From: Nocardia testacea NBRC 100365 | GTDB lineage: Bacteria > Actinomycetota > Actinomycetes > Mycobacteriales > Mycobacteriaceae | Assembly: GCF_000308775.1 (NCBI RefSeq) | Contig: NZ_BAGJ01000264.1 | Span: forward strand, 1 to 53,133 | DNA length: 53,133 nucleotides | Reading direction: 5' to 3' | Shown here: positions 7,087 through 15,323 of the stretch, in pieces | Position numbering within the stretch: the stretch's first letter is position 1 | Layout of the letters: every line of letters starts with the position of its first letter | Notes under the pieces: generated by a model | Told to the model about the DNA's origin: nothing | Database searches by the model: none | Seen by the model: the letters and a program-made list of their open reading frames with translations, nothing else | Translations under genes and position numbers: made by a program

Positions 7087-8577
7087 ATGACCGACACCAC
7101 CCTGCTCAGCCCGCCGGCGCAGTTTCCGGCAATCCCTGTCCTGCCGGACTGGTCCTCCGCCGGCCGCCCGGTCCGGACGGTCTTGACGACGCACCTGTGG
7201 GCGGCACCGCCCATCGAGCGCGGTGCTCCCGCCCATGACCGCGCCTTCGCCGCGCTGCGCGAGCTGGGCGTCGATTACGCGCGCTTCCTGCCCTGGTTCT
7301 CGAATCCGCTGGTCTCGGTGCCCGCGCTGCGGGCGCCCACGGCGACGACGACCTCATGGGACTTCACGCGTCTGGACCCGTATGTGGAGGACTTCATCGC
7401 CGCGGCCGAAGGACGTCCCGTCACGGCGAACTTCGCGACCATCCCGCACTGGATGTTCATCGGCGGCGAGAACGTCGACCTCGGAGACGATCCCGACGCG
7501 ATCCACTGGGACTACGAATCCGGCACGGTCTTTCGGGACCAGACCCTCGCCGAGGTCGCCGACTACTTCTATCGCCTGGCCAGCTGGTATATAGCAGGCG
7601 GATTCCATGACGAACACGGGGTGTGGCACGAGTCCGGCCACCGCTACCGGTTCGCCTACTGGGAAGTCCTGTGTGAACCCGACCTCAACCGGCAACTGAG
7701 CCCCGAGGTCTACACGCGGCTCTACGATGCGGTCGTCGAACGCCTACGCCCACTCGACCCGGAAATGCGGTTCATCGGACTCTCACTGAGTCACGTCCAC
7801 CACAATCCAGAGTATTTCTGGTATTTCCTCGACCCCGCGAACCACGCACCCGGTATCCCGCTCGACGCGTTCTCGATCCACTTCTACGCCTCCCCCGACA
7901 TCGTCAACCCGTTCGGCCCGGAAGGCAACCCACCGGCCTCGACGTGGGAGTCGACGTTCTTCGCCCAGGCCGAAGGATTCCTCGAACAAGTGCGCCTGAT
8001 CTCATCGATCGCCCGGCGCCTGTCGCCGGGCACCAAGATGCTGCTCAACGAGATCGGGACCTATCCCTCCGACATCATGAACCCGCAGCCGGACCTCCCG
8101 CACGAGTACTGGGCGCTCAGCGCGAGTTTCCACACCTACCTGTGGGCACGCTGCCTCACACTCGACATCGACCTCTTCGGAGTCGCCGAGTTCACCGGCT
8201 ATCCAGGCATGATCCCAGGGGTATCGCTGGTCGACTGGGAGACCGGGGAACCGAATGCCCGTTACCACGCAACCAAACTCATGGTCGACCACATCCACCT
8301 CGGTGACCGGCTCGTACCCACCACAACAGGCGCACCCGGCTATCCCGATGCCCGCATCCATGCCCAGGCCACCGTCGGCACCGACGGGCGCCGACGCGTC
8401 GTTCTGGTGAACAAGCGCAACGTGCCCGTGAAAGTGGAAGTCGGTGACTGCACCGAACGGTCGACTCTGTACTCGGTCGACGCCTCGACGCCCACGGGTA
8501 CACCGACAGCCCACGCTGTCCGAGGTGGTCGACTCACGCTCCCTGCCCATGCCTCGGCCGTCCTCGTCATCGAATAA
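7087..8577 (+). CDS. Glycoside hydrolase of clan GH-A, GH39-like
   Basis: A 496-residue protein with a (beta/alpha)8 barrel. The acid/base Glu197 lies in YWEVLCEPD, where the usual NEP is CEP. The nucleophile Glu322 lies in KMLLNEIGTYPS. A small beta-sandwich follows at the C-terminus. No signal peptide is seen, so it probably acts inside the cell on imported glycosides; the sugar specificity cannot be read. The ATG at 7087 follows GAAGGAG. Control by the divergent TetR is likely. Sigma-related sequence lies on both sides, so it looks inserted into the sigma locus. Confidence 0.8.
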   Translation: MTDTTLLSPPAQFPAIPVLPDWSSAGRPVRTVLTTHLWAAPPIERGAPAHDRAFAALRELGVDYARFLPWFSNPLVSVPALRAPTATTTSWDFTRLDPYVEDFIAAAEGRPVTANFATIPHWMFIGGENVDLGDDPDAIHWDYESGTVFRDQTLAEVADYFYRLASWYIAGGFHDEHGVWHESGHRYRFAYWEVLCEPDLNRQLSPEVYTRLYDAVVERLRPLDPEMRFIGLSLSHVHHNPEYFWYFLDPANHAPGIPLDAFSIHFYASPDIVNPFGPEGNPPASTWESTFFAQAEGFLEQVRLISSIARRLSPGTKMLLNEIGTYPSDIMNPQPDLPHEYWALSASFHTYLWARCLTLDIDLFGVAEFTGYPGMIPGVSLVDWETGEPNARYHATKLMVDHIHLGDRLVPTTTGAPGYPDARIHAQATVGTDGRRRVVLVNKRNVPVKVEVGDCTERSTLYSVDASTPTGTPTAHAVRGGRLTLPAHASAVLVIE

Positions 8578-8599
8578 CGGATCCTGGCTACGTACTCGA

Positions 8600-8790
8600 A
8601 GTGAGCTCCACCGAAGGTCGCGTGGGATTTCGCTGGTGATCACGTAGGCCGGGCAGGTGCTCGGCCCACCGCCGAGGTAACCGACGTCGCCGGTACCGTG
8701 CGGGCAGGGCGCGGCCACGCCTGCGGCACCGGCGTCGTCGGCATCGGTGAGCGAGCATCGCGCACGGTGTCTGCTCGATCCTCGTCCCGT
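8600..8790 (-). pseudogene. Decayed duplicate of the ECF41 sigma gene (5' part)
   Basis: Read on the minus strand, the segment tracks the intact sigma gene: LTDADDAG against LTEADDAV, then GTGDVGYLGGG against TDTSDIGNLGG. After an internal deletion it continues PAYVITSEIP against LPDPVITSES. Frames are disrupted and most of the gene is gone. Its upstream DNA also copies the sigma leader and promoter (8797-8822). Nothing else is evident in 8578-8950. Confidence 0.75.
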
Positions 8791-8796
8791 ACCAGT

Positions 8797-8822
8797 GACG
8801 AACAGGGGCGGGAAACGTGACC
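8797..8822 (-). promoter_or_regulatory. Copy of the sigma promoter in front of the decayed sigma gene
   Basis: GGTCACG (8816-8822) and CGTC (8797-8800) on the minus strand are separated by 15 nt, one less than in the two other copies. The TTTCCCGCC that follows GGTCACG is conserved. It faces only the sigma remnant, so it is probably a relic. Confidence 0.55.
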
Positions 8823-8952
8823 CGATAGGTCTTCATCAATTGCTTCCCTCGCCGTAGTCCGCGCCCGCCGGGACCGGCTGTCGGTCGACCACAACGGAAC
8901 GACCATTCCGCCATCGTCTCTCCTGGGCTCTACCTGCTTTTTCTCGTGTCGC

Positions 8953-8979
8953 GGTCACGTTTTCCCGCCGTGGTCCGTC
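8953..8979 (+). promoter_or_regulatory. Putative ECF41 promoter of the serine hydrolase operon
   Basis: GGTCACG (8953-8959), 16 nt including TTTTCCCGCC, then CGTC (8976-8979). The element is nearly identical to the sigma gene's own promoter. The GTG start at 9069 lies about 90 nt downstream. It links the operon to the sigma factor. Confidence 0.7.
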
Positions 8980-9068
8980 AGTGCTCCAGAACCAACCGCG
9001 GCGGCTTTCCGGAACCGGGTGCTCCCGCCGCGTGAACCATCCGAGCCGCTGCCGAAAGGAACAACACT

Positions 9069-10241
9069 GTGAACGGGATCGAAGTGCACGGCATTGTCGC
9101 CGACGGATACGAGCAGGTGCGTGCCGAGTTCGCCGCTGTCGTCGCCGAGGAGGACGGGCAATCGGGTGCGCAGCTGGCCGCGTTCGTGCGAGGCAGGAAG
9201 GTGGTGGACCTGTGGGCCGGACGGGAGGTCTCGGGCACCTCGCTGACCGGTCTGCATTCCACGACCAAGGGTGCCGCGGGGCTGGTGGTGGCGCTGCTGA
9301 TCCAAGACGGTGCTCTTGATGTCGACCGGCCGGTCGCCCATTACTGGCCACGGTTCGCCGCGGCGGGCAAGGAGCGCATCACCGTGCGGGATGTGCTTGT
9401 GCACCGGTCCGGGATCGTCGGTGTCGACGGGGGATTCACCGTCGCCGAACTCGCCGACGAACAGGTCATCGCCGAACGCCTGGTCGGGCAGCGGCCCTTC
9501 TTCGAACCGGGTTCGATGCACGGATACGGCGGGTTCGTCACCTACGCCATCGTCGGTGAGGTAGTGCGCGCGGTCACCGGTAGCACCATCCAGAGCCTGT
9601 TCGAACAGCGGATCCGCGCACCCTACGGGCTGGATGTCTATCTCGGCCTGCCCGCCGAACTCGACCACCGATACCTGCCGATCCTTCCCTGGCAGGCCAC
9701 GCCGGAGATGGAAGCGGTCTTCGCCGCGAACTCACCCAACCCGCACAGCGTCGCGGGTATCTCCTACAACCTCAACGCCCGCGGCTTCACCGCCGCCGAC
9801 GTCATGGCACTACCCAACAACACGACACTGCGCCGCCTCGGCCAGAGCTCGGCCGGCGGCGTCGGCAGCGCGCACGGTGTGGCAGCAATGTACGCGGCAG
9901 CCACCACCGGAATCGACGGCCGAGAACCGCTGCTGTCACTGGACACCATCGCCACCATCTCCGCCATCCACTCTCACGGTCCGGACCTGGTGCGCGGCGA
10001 CCGCGCCCCCTACACGCTGGGCTTCGAAGCCAAATCCCTGCTGTATCCCTTCCTGGGCGCCCACGCCTTCGGGCATACCGGCTCCGCAGGCTCGGACGGA
10101 TTCGCCGACCCGCACAGCGGCCTGACCTACGGCTACACCCGCCGCCGCGCTGCCTTCGCCTTCAACGCCCCCGAGAATGCCCGGCTCGCCGCCGTCTTGC
10201 ACCGCACCGCGACCACCACCGGTCTCGCGAGCGCCGCCTGA
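9069..10241 (+). CDS. Beta-lactamase-fold serine hydrolase (EstB / class C-like esterase)
   Basis: A 390-residue enzyme of the serine beta-lactamase/esterase superfamily. The SxxK motif is STTK at residues 64-67. A Tyr-containing loop (HGYGGFVTYAIVGE) follows near 145, and a KTG-like HTGSAG lies near the C-terminus. Such proteins are usually esterases or peptidases rather than antibiotic-resistance enzymes. No signal peptide is visible, so it is probably cytoplasmic. The GTG at 9069 follows GAAAGGA. It is the first gene of a three-gene operon behind an ECF41-type promoter. Confidence 0.85.
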   Translation: MNGIEVHGIVADGYEQVRAEFAAVVAEEDGQSGAQLAAFVRGRKVVDLWAGREVSGTSLTGLHSTTKGAAGLVVALLIQDGALDVDRPVAHYWPRFAAAGKERITVRDVLVHRSGIVGVDGGFTVAELADEQVIAERLVGQRPFFEPGSMHGYGGFVTYAIVGEVVRAVTGSTIQSLFEQRIRAPYGLDVYLGLPAELDHRYLPILPWQATPEMEAVFAANSPNPHSVAGISYNLNARGFTAADVMALPNNTTLRRLGQSSAGGVGSAHGVAAMYAAATTGIDGREPLLSLDTIATISAIHSHGPDLVRGDRAPYTLGFEAKSLLYPFLGAHAFGHTGSAGSDGFADPHSGLTYGYTRRRAAFAFNAPENARLAAVLHRTATTTGLASAA

Positions 10242-10284
10242 CCCTTCAGCGACCACCCCTCTCACTTCCAGGAGCAACACGACC

Positions 10285-10722
10285 ATGTCCACTCGCACCA
10301 CTTCGATGATCACCCGCGGCCTCGAACTCGCCCGCTGGGTCCCCATCACCGCCGTCCTGGCCGAAACCGCCGTCGGCGCCTACTGGGACCTGGCCCGCAT
10401 CTCCTACGTCCGCGACTCCTTCGACCACCTCGGCTACCCCCTGTACTTCGCCACCATCCTCGGCGTCGCGAAAACCGCCGCACTCGCCGCGATCCTGACC
10501 CCCGGCCACCCACAAACAAAGGAATGGGCCTACGCCGGACTGGTCTTCGTCTACGGCGGCGCCGCCACCTCACACATGGCCGCCGGCGACGGCCCCGACA
10601 AATGGGCGATGCCGCTGTTCTTCGCCGCCGCCACCTTCGCCGCCCGCGCCTGGCTACCCCAAGGCGGATACACCACCGCAACCCTGCGCGCACTCGGCGG
10701 CTCCCGGCCCCAGCACGCCTGA
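10285..10722 (+). CDS. DoxX-like integral membrane protein
   Basis: A 145-residue membrane protein with four predicted helices. It shows the DoxX-like pattern of a mid-protein FDHLGYP segment, an ILGVAKTAALAAIL helix and a TSHMAAGD loop. DoxX-family proteins are linked to redox and thiol stress in actinobacteria, but the reaction is unknown. The ATG at 10285 has AGGAG upstream. It lies 43 nt after the serine hydrolase and 54 nt before the decarboxylase-like gene, in the same direction, so one transcript is likely. Confidence 0.8.
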   Translation: MSTRTTSMITRGLELARWVPITAVLAETAVGAYWDLARISYVRDSFDHLGYPLYFATILGVAKTAALAAILTPGHPQTKEWAYAGLVFVYGGAATSHMAAGDGPDKWAMPLFFAAATFAARAWLPQGGYTTATLRALGGSRPQHA

Positions 10723-10776
10723 CCCCCGAATATCCACCAGCAATTCACCACAAGAAGAGAAAAGGAAACCCACACC

Positions 10777-11289
10777 ATGACCGCGAACATCACCACCGGA
10801 CAGCGCGACGGCTCCCGGCTGCCCAACCCCCAGCAGCTCGTCCCCGAACTCGGCGAGATCGGCGCCGCACTGTTCAAGGCCACCGGCAACGGGACGATCC
10901 CCCGGACCACGATCGGCCTCGTTCAGTTGCGCGCCGGCCAGATCGTCGGCAACACCTATCTCGTCATCCTGCACACCGGCAACCTGCGCAACGCCGGCGA
11001 ATCCGAGGAACGGATCGCCGCGGTCGCGACCTGGCGCGACGCCCCCTACTTCACCGACGCCGAACGTGTCGCACTCGCTCTGGTCGAAGCCGTCCTGCAG
11101 CCGGCCGCGCACGGTGAACGGGTGCCCGAGGGACTCTATGCCCTCGCCGCCGAGCACTACGACGACAAGGCCCTGGCCACCCTCGCCATGGCCATCGGCC
11201 AGGTGAACTTCTTCGTCCCCCTGGCCCTGATCGGACAGCCCCTGCCCGGCCGGACCCCGGCCGAACAATGGACCCCCGTCTCGGCCTGA
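10777..11289 (+). CDS. Carboxymuconolactone decarboxylase/AhpD-like protein lacking the CxxC
   Basis: A 170-residue all-helical protein of the CMD/AhpD superfamily (QLRAGQIVGNTYLVILHTGNLRNAGESEERI). Enzymatic AhpD proteins carry CxxC before the conserved His; here the matching stretch is NTYLVILHT with no Cys, so peroxidase chemistry is unlikely. CMD-type genes are the classic partners of ECF41 sigma factors, together with oxidoreductases and epimerases. The gene closes the operon begun at 9069 and is followed by a strong hairpin. The ATG at 10777 has an AAAAGGAAA site upstream. Confidence 0.8.
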   Translation: MTANITTGQRDGSRLPNPQQLVPELGEIGAALFKATGNGTIPRTTIGLVQLRAGQIVGNTYLVILHTGNLRNAGESEERIAAVATWRDAPYFTDAERVALALVEAVLQPAAHGERVPEGLYALAAEHYDDKALATLAMAIGQVNFFVPLALIGQPLPGRTPAEQWTPVSA

Positions 11290-11303
11290 CCGGCCACACC
11301 ACC

Positions 11304-11341
11304 GGCTGTGGGCCCGGGCGAAACCGCCCGGGCCCACAGCC
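11304..11341 (+). terminator. Hairpin terminator of the serine hydrolase operon
   Basis: A perfect 17-bp stem, GGCTGTGGGCCCGGGCG and its complement, with an AAAC loop. It lies 15 nt after the stop at 11289. No T-tract follows, as is usual in high-GC actinobacteria. The stretch 11342-11608 holds no recognisable gene. Confidence 0.85.
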
Positions 11342-11611
11342 GACTGGCTCCGAGCGTGGATTTCGACATCTTTTGGTGGCGAATCCGACACCACCTCGGG
11401 TGCCGATGATCGCGAATCTCGAGACCGCCGAGGCAGTGTGGGGACCTCCCGGCCGTACCCGGCCGACCTTCCGCAGCTGGTCGATTCACTCTCGGCTCCT
11501 TCCGGGCCGACTGGCTGTGGTGACGTCGGAATCGGCGACCAGGAAGATCCGGCGATGTCGAGATTCGCGATCAGGTGGTGTCGAGAGTCGAGATCAGAAC
11601 CAAGTCCCTGA

Positions 11612-11935
11612 GTTGTTAAAGAGTTGCGGGGTGACGGCTGCTATGGGCACAGTGTCGGCTTGTGGCGAGATCTCGGCGAGGTGGTAGTCGCGCTGGGATG
11701 GGATCGGCCGGTATTGGTGGGGCATTCCACTGGTGGATACGCCGTAACGGCGGCGGCAGCTGCCGGAGTTGTCGATTCGGGGGCGCTGTGCGTGATCGAC
11801 GGCCTCGTGCTCGATGATCGTGAGACAACGGCGCTCGGCATCGACGCCGGACACAACGTGCCGATGACCCGGCCCGCCGAACTCGCCTCGATCATCGTCG
11901 ACCTGGTACACCGGGTCGACGCTGCTGCCGAATGA
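11612..11935 (+). pseudogene. Alpha/beta hydrolase remnant with internal deletion
   Basis: The frame opens after a TGA at 11609. It carries a nucleophile elbow (LVGHSTGGYAV) and, soon after, a segment typical of the very end of such hydrolases with the catalytic His (DAGHNVPMTRPAELASIIVDLV). The N-terminal strands and the cap with its acid residue are missing, so only about 105 residues of a roughly 270-residue fold remain. It is not expected to be active. Confidence 0.6.
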
Positions 11936-11957
11936 CCGAGCCGGGAAAGGGCCATCG

Positions 11958-12848
11958 ATGACACAAAATGCCGACAGTCGCCTCGTCCAGGAGTTTCCGG
12001 TGGCCGACGCCGCGGCGGGCCCATACGGCATCACCACGGGCGCCGACGGCGCGCTCTGGATCACGCTGGCGCAGAGCGGCGAAATCGCCCGCCTGACCGT
12101 CGACGGTGTGCTCGACCGGTATTCGGTCGGCGCCGCCGGATCCCGACCGACGGTCATCGCCGCCGGCGTGGACGACGCCTTATGGTTCACCCGATCCGGT
12201 GACGACCACATCGGGCGTATCACCACCGATGGTGTCGTGACAGCGTTCGGCCTGCCGGCGGGCAGCAGCCCGTTCGGGATCTGCGCCGGTCCGGACGAGG
12301 CCATGTGGTTCACCGAGATGAACACCGACCGCATCGGCCGCATCACCACCGACGGACAGATCGCCCACATCGACCTCCCCGTCCGGGGCGGATTCCCGTC
12401 CATGATCACCCGCGGTCCCGACGGCGCACTGTGGTTCACCCTCAACCAAGCCGCCGCCATCGGACGGATCGACCTCGACGGCAACATCACCCAGCACCCA
12501 CTGCCCGATCCGGGCGCACCGGTAGGGATAACGTGCAGTCCGGACGCCGTATGGTTCGTCGATATCACCGCCGGCCGGATCGGCCGCCTCGAGCCCGATG
12601 GCATGATGAACCTGTTCCCGTTGCCGGACCCGGCGGCGAAACCGCACGCCATCACCGCGTCGGCCTCCGGTGAGTGCTGGTTCACCGAATGGGGAGCCAA
12701 CCGCCTCGGACGAATCAGCTTCTCCGGCGAGATCACCGAATATGATCTGCCCACACCGGCGTCCGAACCACACGGCATCACCATGGGCCCCGACGGCGCG
12801 GTGTGGACGGCACTGGAAATCGGAGCCGTCGCCCACGTCGCGCCGTGA
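11958..12848 (+). CDS. vgb: Virginiamycin B lyase (streptogramin lyase)
   Basis: A 296-residue seven-bladed beta-propeller. About seven repeats of the type GPDGALWFT...IGRITTDG run through the whole protein. The late His positions (KPHAIT, EPHGIT) and the terminal acidic residue (WTALE) fit the Vgb active site. Vgb linearises type B streptogramins by eliminating the ester bond, without hydrolysis. Length and repeat count are normal for the family. The ATG at 11958 has GGGAAAGG upstream. Many environmental homologues have unproven substrates. The stretch 12849-13101 is empty. Confidence 0.85.
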   Translation: MTQNADSRLVQEFPVADAAAGPYGITTGADGALWITLAQSGEIARLTVDGVLDRYSVGAAGSRPTVIAAGVDDALWFTRSGDDHIGRITTDGVVTAFGLPAGSSPFGICAGPDEAMWFTEMNTDRIGRITTDGQIAHIDLPVRGGFPSMITRGPDGALWFTLNQAAAIGRIDLDGNITQHPLPDPGAPVGITCSPDAVWFVDITAGRIGRLEPDGMMNLFPLPDPAAKPHAITASASGECWFTEWGANRLGRISFSGEITEYDLPTPASEPHGITMGPDGAVWTALEIGAVAHVAP

Positions 12849-13101
12849 CCCAGGCGACTGCCACAGGCGGGCCGTGCTCGGCGGCTTCCGAAACCACGGT
12901 AGGCAGTACGCAGCCACGCGTGCGCCTACCGAACAGGCGCGACAGGACTGACTCCCGGCGGGCTGCACTTACAGTGATCGATTGTCCATCAACCGATGCT
13001 TTCTTGAACAAGTAGCCACGAGATAATCGCTGGTCAGCGATGTTTACTACCGACCTACCGTCTAGGAATACCCCTTTTTTGTGAACGGTGGGCTGGGGTG
13101 T

Positions 13102-13461
13102 TCAGCGGCAGCAGTTGGGGTCGAGGACGACGCAGAGCGCGGCGAGGGCGTCGCGGCGGACTTGATGGGTGACGCTCATGCCGTGGCGTTCGGAGTCGAT
13201 GAACCCGGCCTTGCGCAGCTGTGTGAGGTGGTGGCTGACAGTGGATTCGGAGAGTCCGACCGCGGCAGCGAGGTCGCCGCCGGTGCGGCCTGTATCCGGG
13301 GCGGCCAGCAGCAGGGACATGAGTTTGACCCGGACGGGGTCGGCGAGGGCTTTGAGCCGGAGCGCGACTTCCAGGGCGGCGTCGTCGTCGATCGGTCCGG
13401 CGGCCACGGGGGCGCAGCAGACGGGGGCGGTGATGTCGATGACGGGGAGCGCTTTGGGCAT
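13102..13461 (-). CDS. arsR: ArsR family arsenic repressor, divergent from arsI
   Basis: A 119-residue winged-helix repressor with HTH LSESTVSHHLTQLRKAGF. Cysteine pairs lie near the N-terminus (VCCAP) and at the C-terminus (NCCR), the kind of non-canonical cysteines that can bind trivalent arsenicals. The ATG at 13461 matches the paralogue at 3294. It is divergent from arsI across about 97 bp with two GATATATGTC-like elements, so it should control arsI and itself. A near-identical copy lies at 2935-3294. Confidence 0.9.
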   Translation of the reverse strand: MPKALPVIDITAPVCCAPVAAGPIDDDAALEVALRLKALADPVRVKLMSLLLAAPDTGRTGGDLAAAVGLSESTVSHHLTQLRKAGFIDSERHGMSVTHQVRRDALAALCVVLDPNCCR

Positions 13462-13480
13462 GTGAACTACTCTACCGGCA

Positions 13481-13541
13481 GATATTGACTTATGTCGAAA
13501 AGGTGGCAGACTGACCACCGTCAGTACTTCGATATATGTCT
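13481..13541. promoter_or_regulatory. Divergent arsR-arsI operator region
   Basis: GATATTGACTTATGTCGA (13481-13498) and TTCGATATATGTCT (from 13528) flank the promoter. The second element lies just before arsI. The spacing is identical to the duplicated region at 3315-3373. Confidence 0.65.
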
Positions 13542-13558
13542 CACAGGTGGTGGTGATG

Positions 13559-14086
13559 ATGTCACGTGTTCAGCTCGCACTCAACGTCGATGATCTGGAG
13601 CAGGCGATCGAGTTCTACTCGACGCTGTTCGCGACCGGCCCGGCCAAACGCAAGCCCGGATATGCGAACTTCGCGGTCGAGAACCCGCCACTGAAACTCG
13701 TCCTGATCGAGAACCCCGGCCAAGGCGGCAGCATCAACCACCTCGGGGTGGAGGTGGAGTCCTCGGAAAAGGTCCACTCCGAGATCGCCCGGCTGTCGGA
13801 GGCGGGTCTGTTCACCGAGGAGCAGATCGCGACGACCTGTTGCTTCGCCACCCAGGACAAGGTGTGGGTGAGTGGCCCGAGCGCCGAGCGATGGGAGGTC
13901 TACACCGTGCTGGCCGATACCGAGCATTTCGGTAGCGAGCCGAAGTTCGCCGGTAAGGACGATGCAGAGGCGGTGTCGGCGTGCTGCGGCACCACCGGCC
14001 AGGCCGCCCCCGACGCTGAGGCCGAGGCGGGTTCGGAGTCCGGGGTGACCTGCTGCGCGTCGGCCGCCGCCGCTTCCGCCAGGTGA
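13559..14086 (+). CDS. arsI: ArsI-type C-As lyase (VOC/glyoxalase fold, CadI-like)
   Basis: A 175-residue vicinal-oxygen-chelate protein. It shows the ArsI residues: His61 in SINHLGVEV and Glu113 in RWEVYTV as metal ligands, and the Cys94-Cys95 pair in ATTCCFATQ that binds the trivalent arsenical. ArsI cleaves the carbon-arsenic bond of methylarsenite and trivalent aromatic arsenicals, giving arsenite. The C-terminal tail adds CC pairs at 142-143 and 165-166. The start at 13559 is chosen because MSRVQLALNV is the family N-terminus. It heads the arsI-MFS-monooxygenase operon. Confidence 0.9.
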   Translation: MSRVQLALNVDDLEQAIEFYSTLFATGPAKRKPGYANFAVENPPLKLVLIENPGQGGSINHLGVEVESSEKVHSEIARLSEAGLFTEEQIATTCCFATQDKVWVSGPSAERWEVYTVLADTEHFGSEPKFAGKDDAEAVSACCGTTGQAAPDAEAEAGSESGVTCCASAAAASAR

Positions 14087-14099
14087 GGGCCCGGGTTTC

Positions 14100-15323
14100 G
14101 TGATCGGTGTGGAAACCGCGTCCGCGGCGGGAGCTGGGCTGTCGCGGGCGGGGCGCCGCCGGGTGTTGGCGGTGCTGTGTGTGACCCAGGTATCGAGTTG
14201 GGGGATTCTCTACTACGCGTTTCCGGTGTTGTCGGTGTCGATCACCGGCGATACCGGGTGGTCGGCGCCGGCGATCACCGCCGCGTTCTCCCTCGGCCAG
14301 CTCGCCACCGCGCTCACCGGGATCCCGGTCGGTGCGGTGCTGGACCGGACCGGCCCGCGCCGGATCATGACCGCCGGATCACTGCTCGGAGTGGCCGCAC
14401 TCGGTGTGATCGCGGCGGCCCCGAACCTGGTGGTGTTCTATCTCGGCTGGTTGGCCGCGGGTGTGGCGATGGGGGCGGTGTTGTATCCGCCGGCGTTCGC
14501 GGCGTTGACCCGATGGTGGGGTACCGATCGGGTACAGGCGCTGATGATCCTCACCCTCGCCGGCGGGCTGGCCTCGACAGTGTTCGCGCCGGTCACCGCG
14601 ACCCTGGACGCCCACACCAGCTGGCGCACCACCTATCTCGTCCTGGCCGTCGCGTTGGCGGTACTCACGATCCCGGTGCACTGGATCGGATTACGGGTGG
14701 GCTGGCCGGATCCCCCGGTCCCCGAGACCGCGGCGCAGGCGGATCATTCCGGGATCCCGCGTAGTCCGCGGTTCGCCGCGCTGGTGATCACGCTGTGTTT
14801 GGCGGCGTTCGCGAGTTTCGCCGGGATCTTCAACCTGGTCGCGTTGATGCAGGAACAAGGCCTCTCACCCGCCCTGGCGGCGTGGGCGCTCGGTCTCGGT
14901 GGCGCCGGGCAGGTGCTGGGCCGGGTCGGGTATCCGCTGCTGGCCCGCCATACCGGCGTCACGACCCGCACTGTGGTGGTGATCGCCGCGCTCGCCGCTT
15001 CCACCGCACTACTCGGGGTGGTCACCGGGGTGATCGTGCTGATCACGGTGTCGATCGGTGCCGGATTGGTGCGCGGGATCTTCACCCTCATCCAGGCCAC
15101 CGCGGTCACCGACCGCTGGGGCGCCACCCATTACGGGCGCCTCAACGGATTGTTGTCCGCGCCGGTGGTGATCGTGTCCGCCCTGGCCCCCTGGGCGGGC
15201 ACGGTGTTGTCGGCGTGGACCGGCAGCTACGCCCACGCCTACCTCGTCCTCGCCGGTATCGCCGCGGCCTCGGCACTGATCGCGGCCGCCACCGGTGTTC
15301 ATTCGCAGAAAGAGATCGTGTGA
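14100..15323 (+). CDS. MFS transporter of the ars operon
   Basis: A 407-residue, 12-helix major facilitator (monocarboxylate-transporter-like pattern). The GAVLDRTGPRRIM loop lies between helices 2 and 3, and repeated GLGGAGQVLGR-type helices occur in the second half. The gene begins 13 nt after arsI with a GTG, and its stop overlaps the next start. The context suggests export of an arsenical or of an ArsI product; the sequence alone does not fix the substrate. It is not obviously ArsJ, since no GAPDH gene is present. Confidence 0.8.
   Translation: MIGVETASAAGAGLSRAGRRRVLAVLCVTQVSSWGILYYAFPVLSVSITGDTGWSAPAITAAFSLGQLATALTGIPVGAVLDRTGPRRIMTAGSLLGVAALGVIAAAPNLVVFYLGWLAAGVAMGAVLYPPAFAALTRWWGTDRVQALMILTLAGGLASTVFAPVTATLDAHTSWRTTYLVLAVALAVLTIPVHWIGLRVGWPDPPVPETAAQADHSGIPRSPRFAALVITLCLAAFASFAGIFNLVALMQEQGLSPALAAWALGLGGAGQVLGRVGYPLLARHTGVTTRTVVVIAALAASTALLGVVTGVIVLITVSIGAGLVRGIFTLIQATAVTDRWGATHYGRLNGLLSAPVVIVSALAPWAGTVLSAWTGSYAHAYLVLAGIAAASALIAAATGVHSQKEIV

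Noticed and set aside
11342..11608. Open frame before the hydrolase remnant
   Set aside because: It starts inside the operon tail, crosses the terminator and has no recognisable motif.
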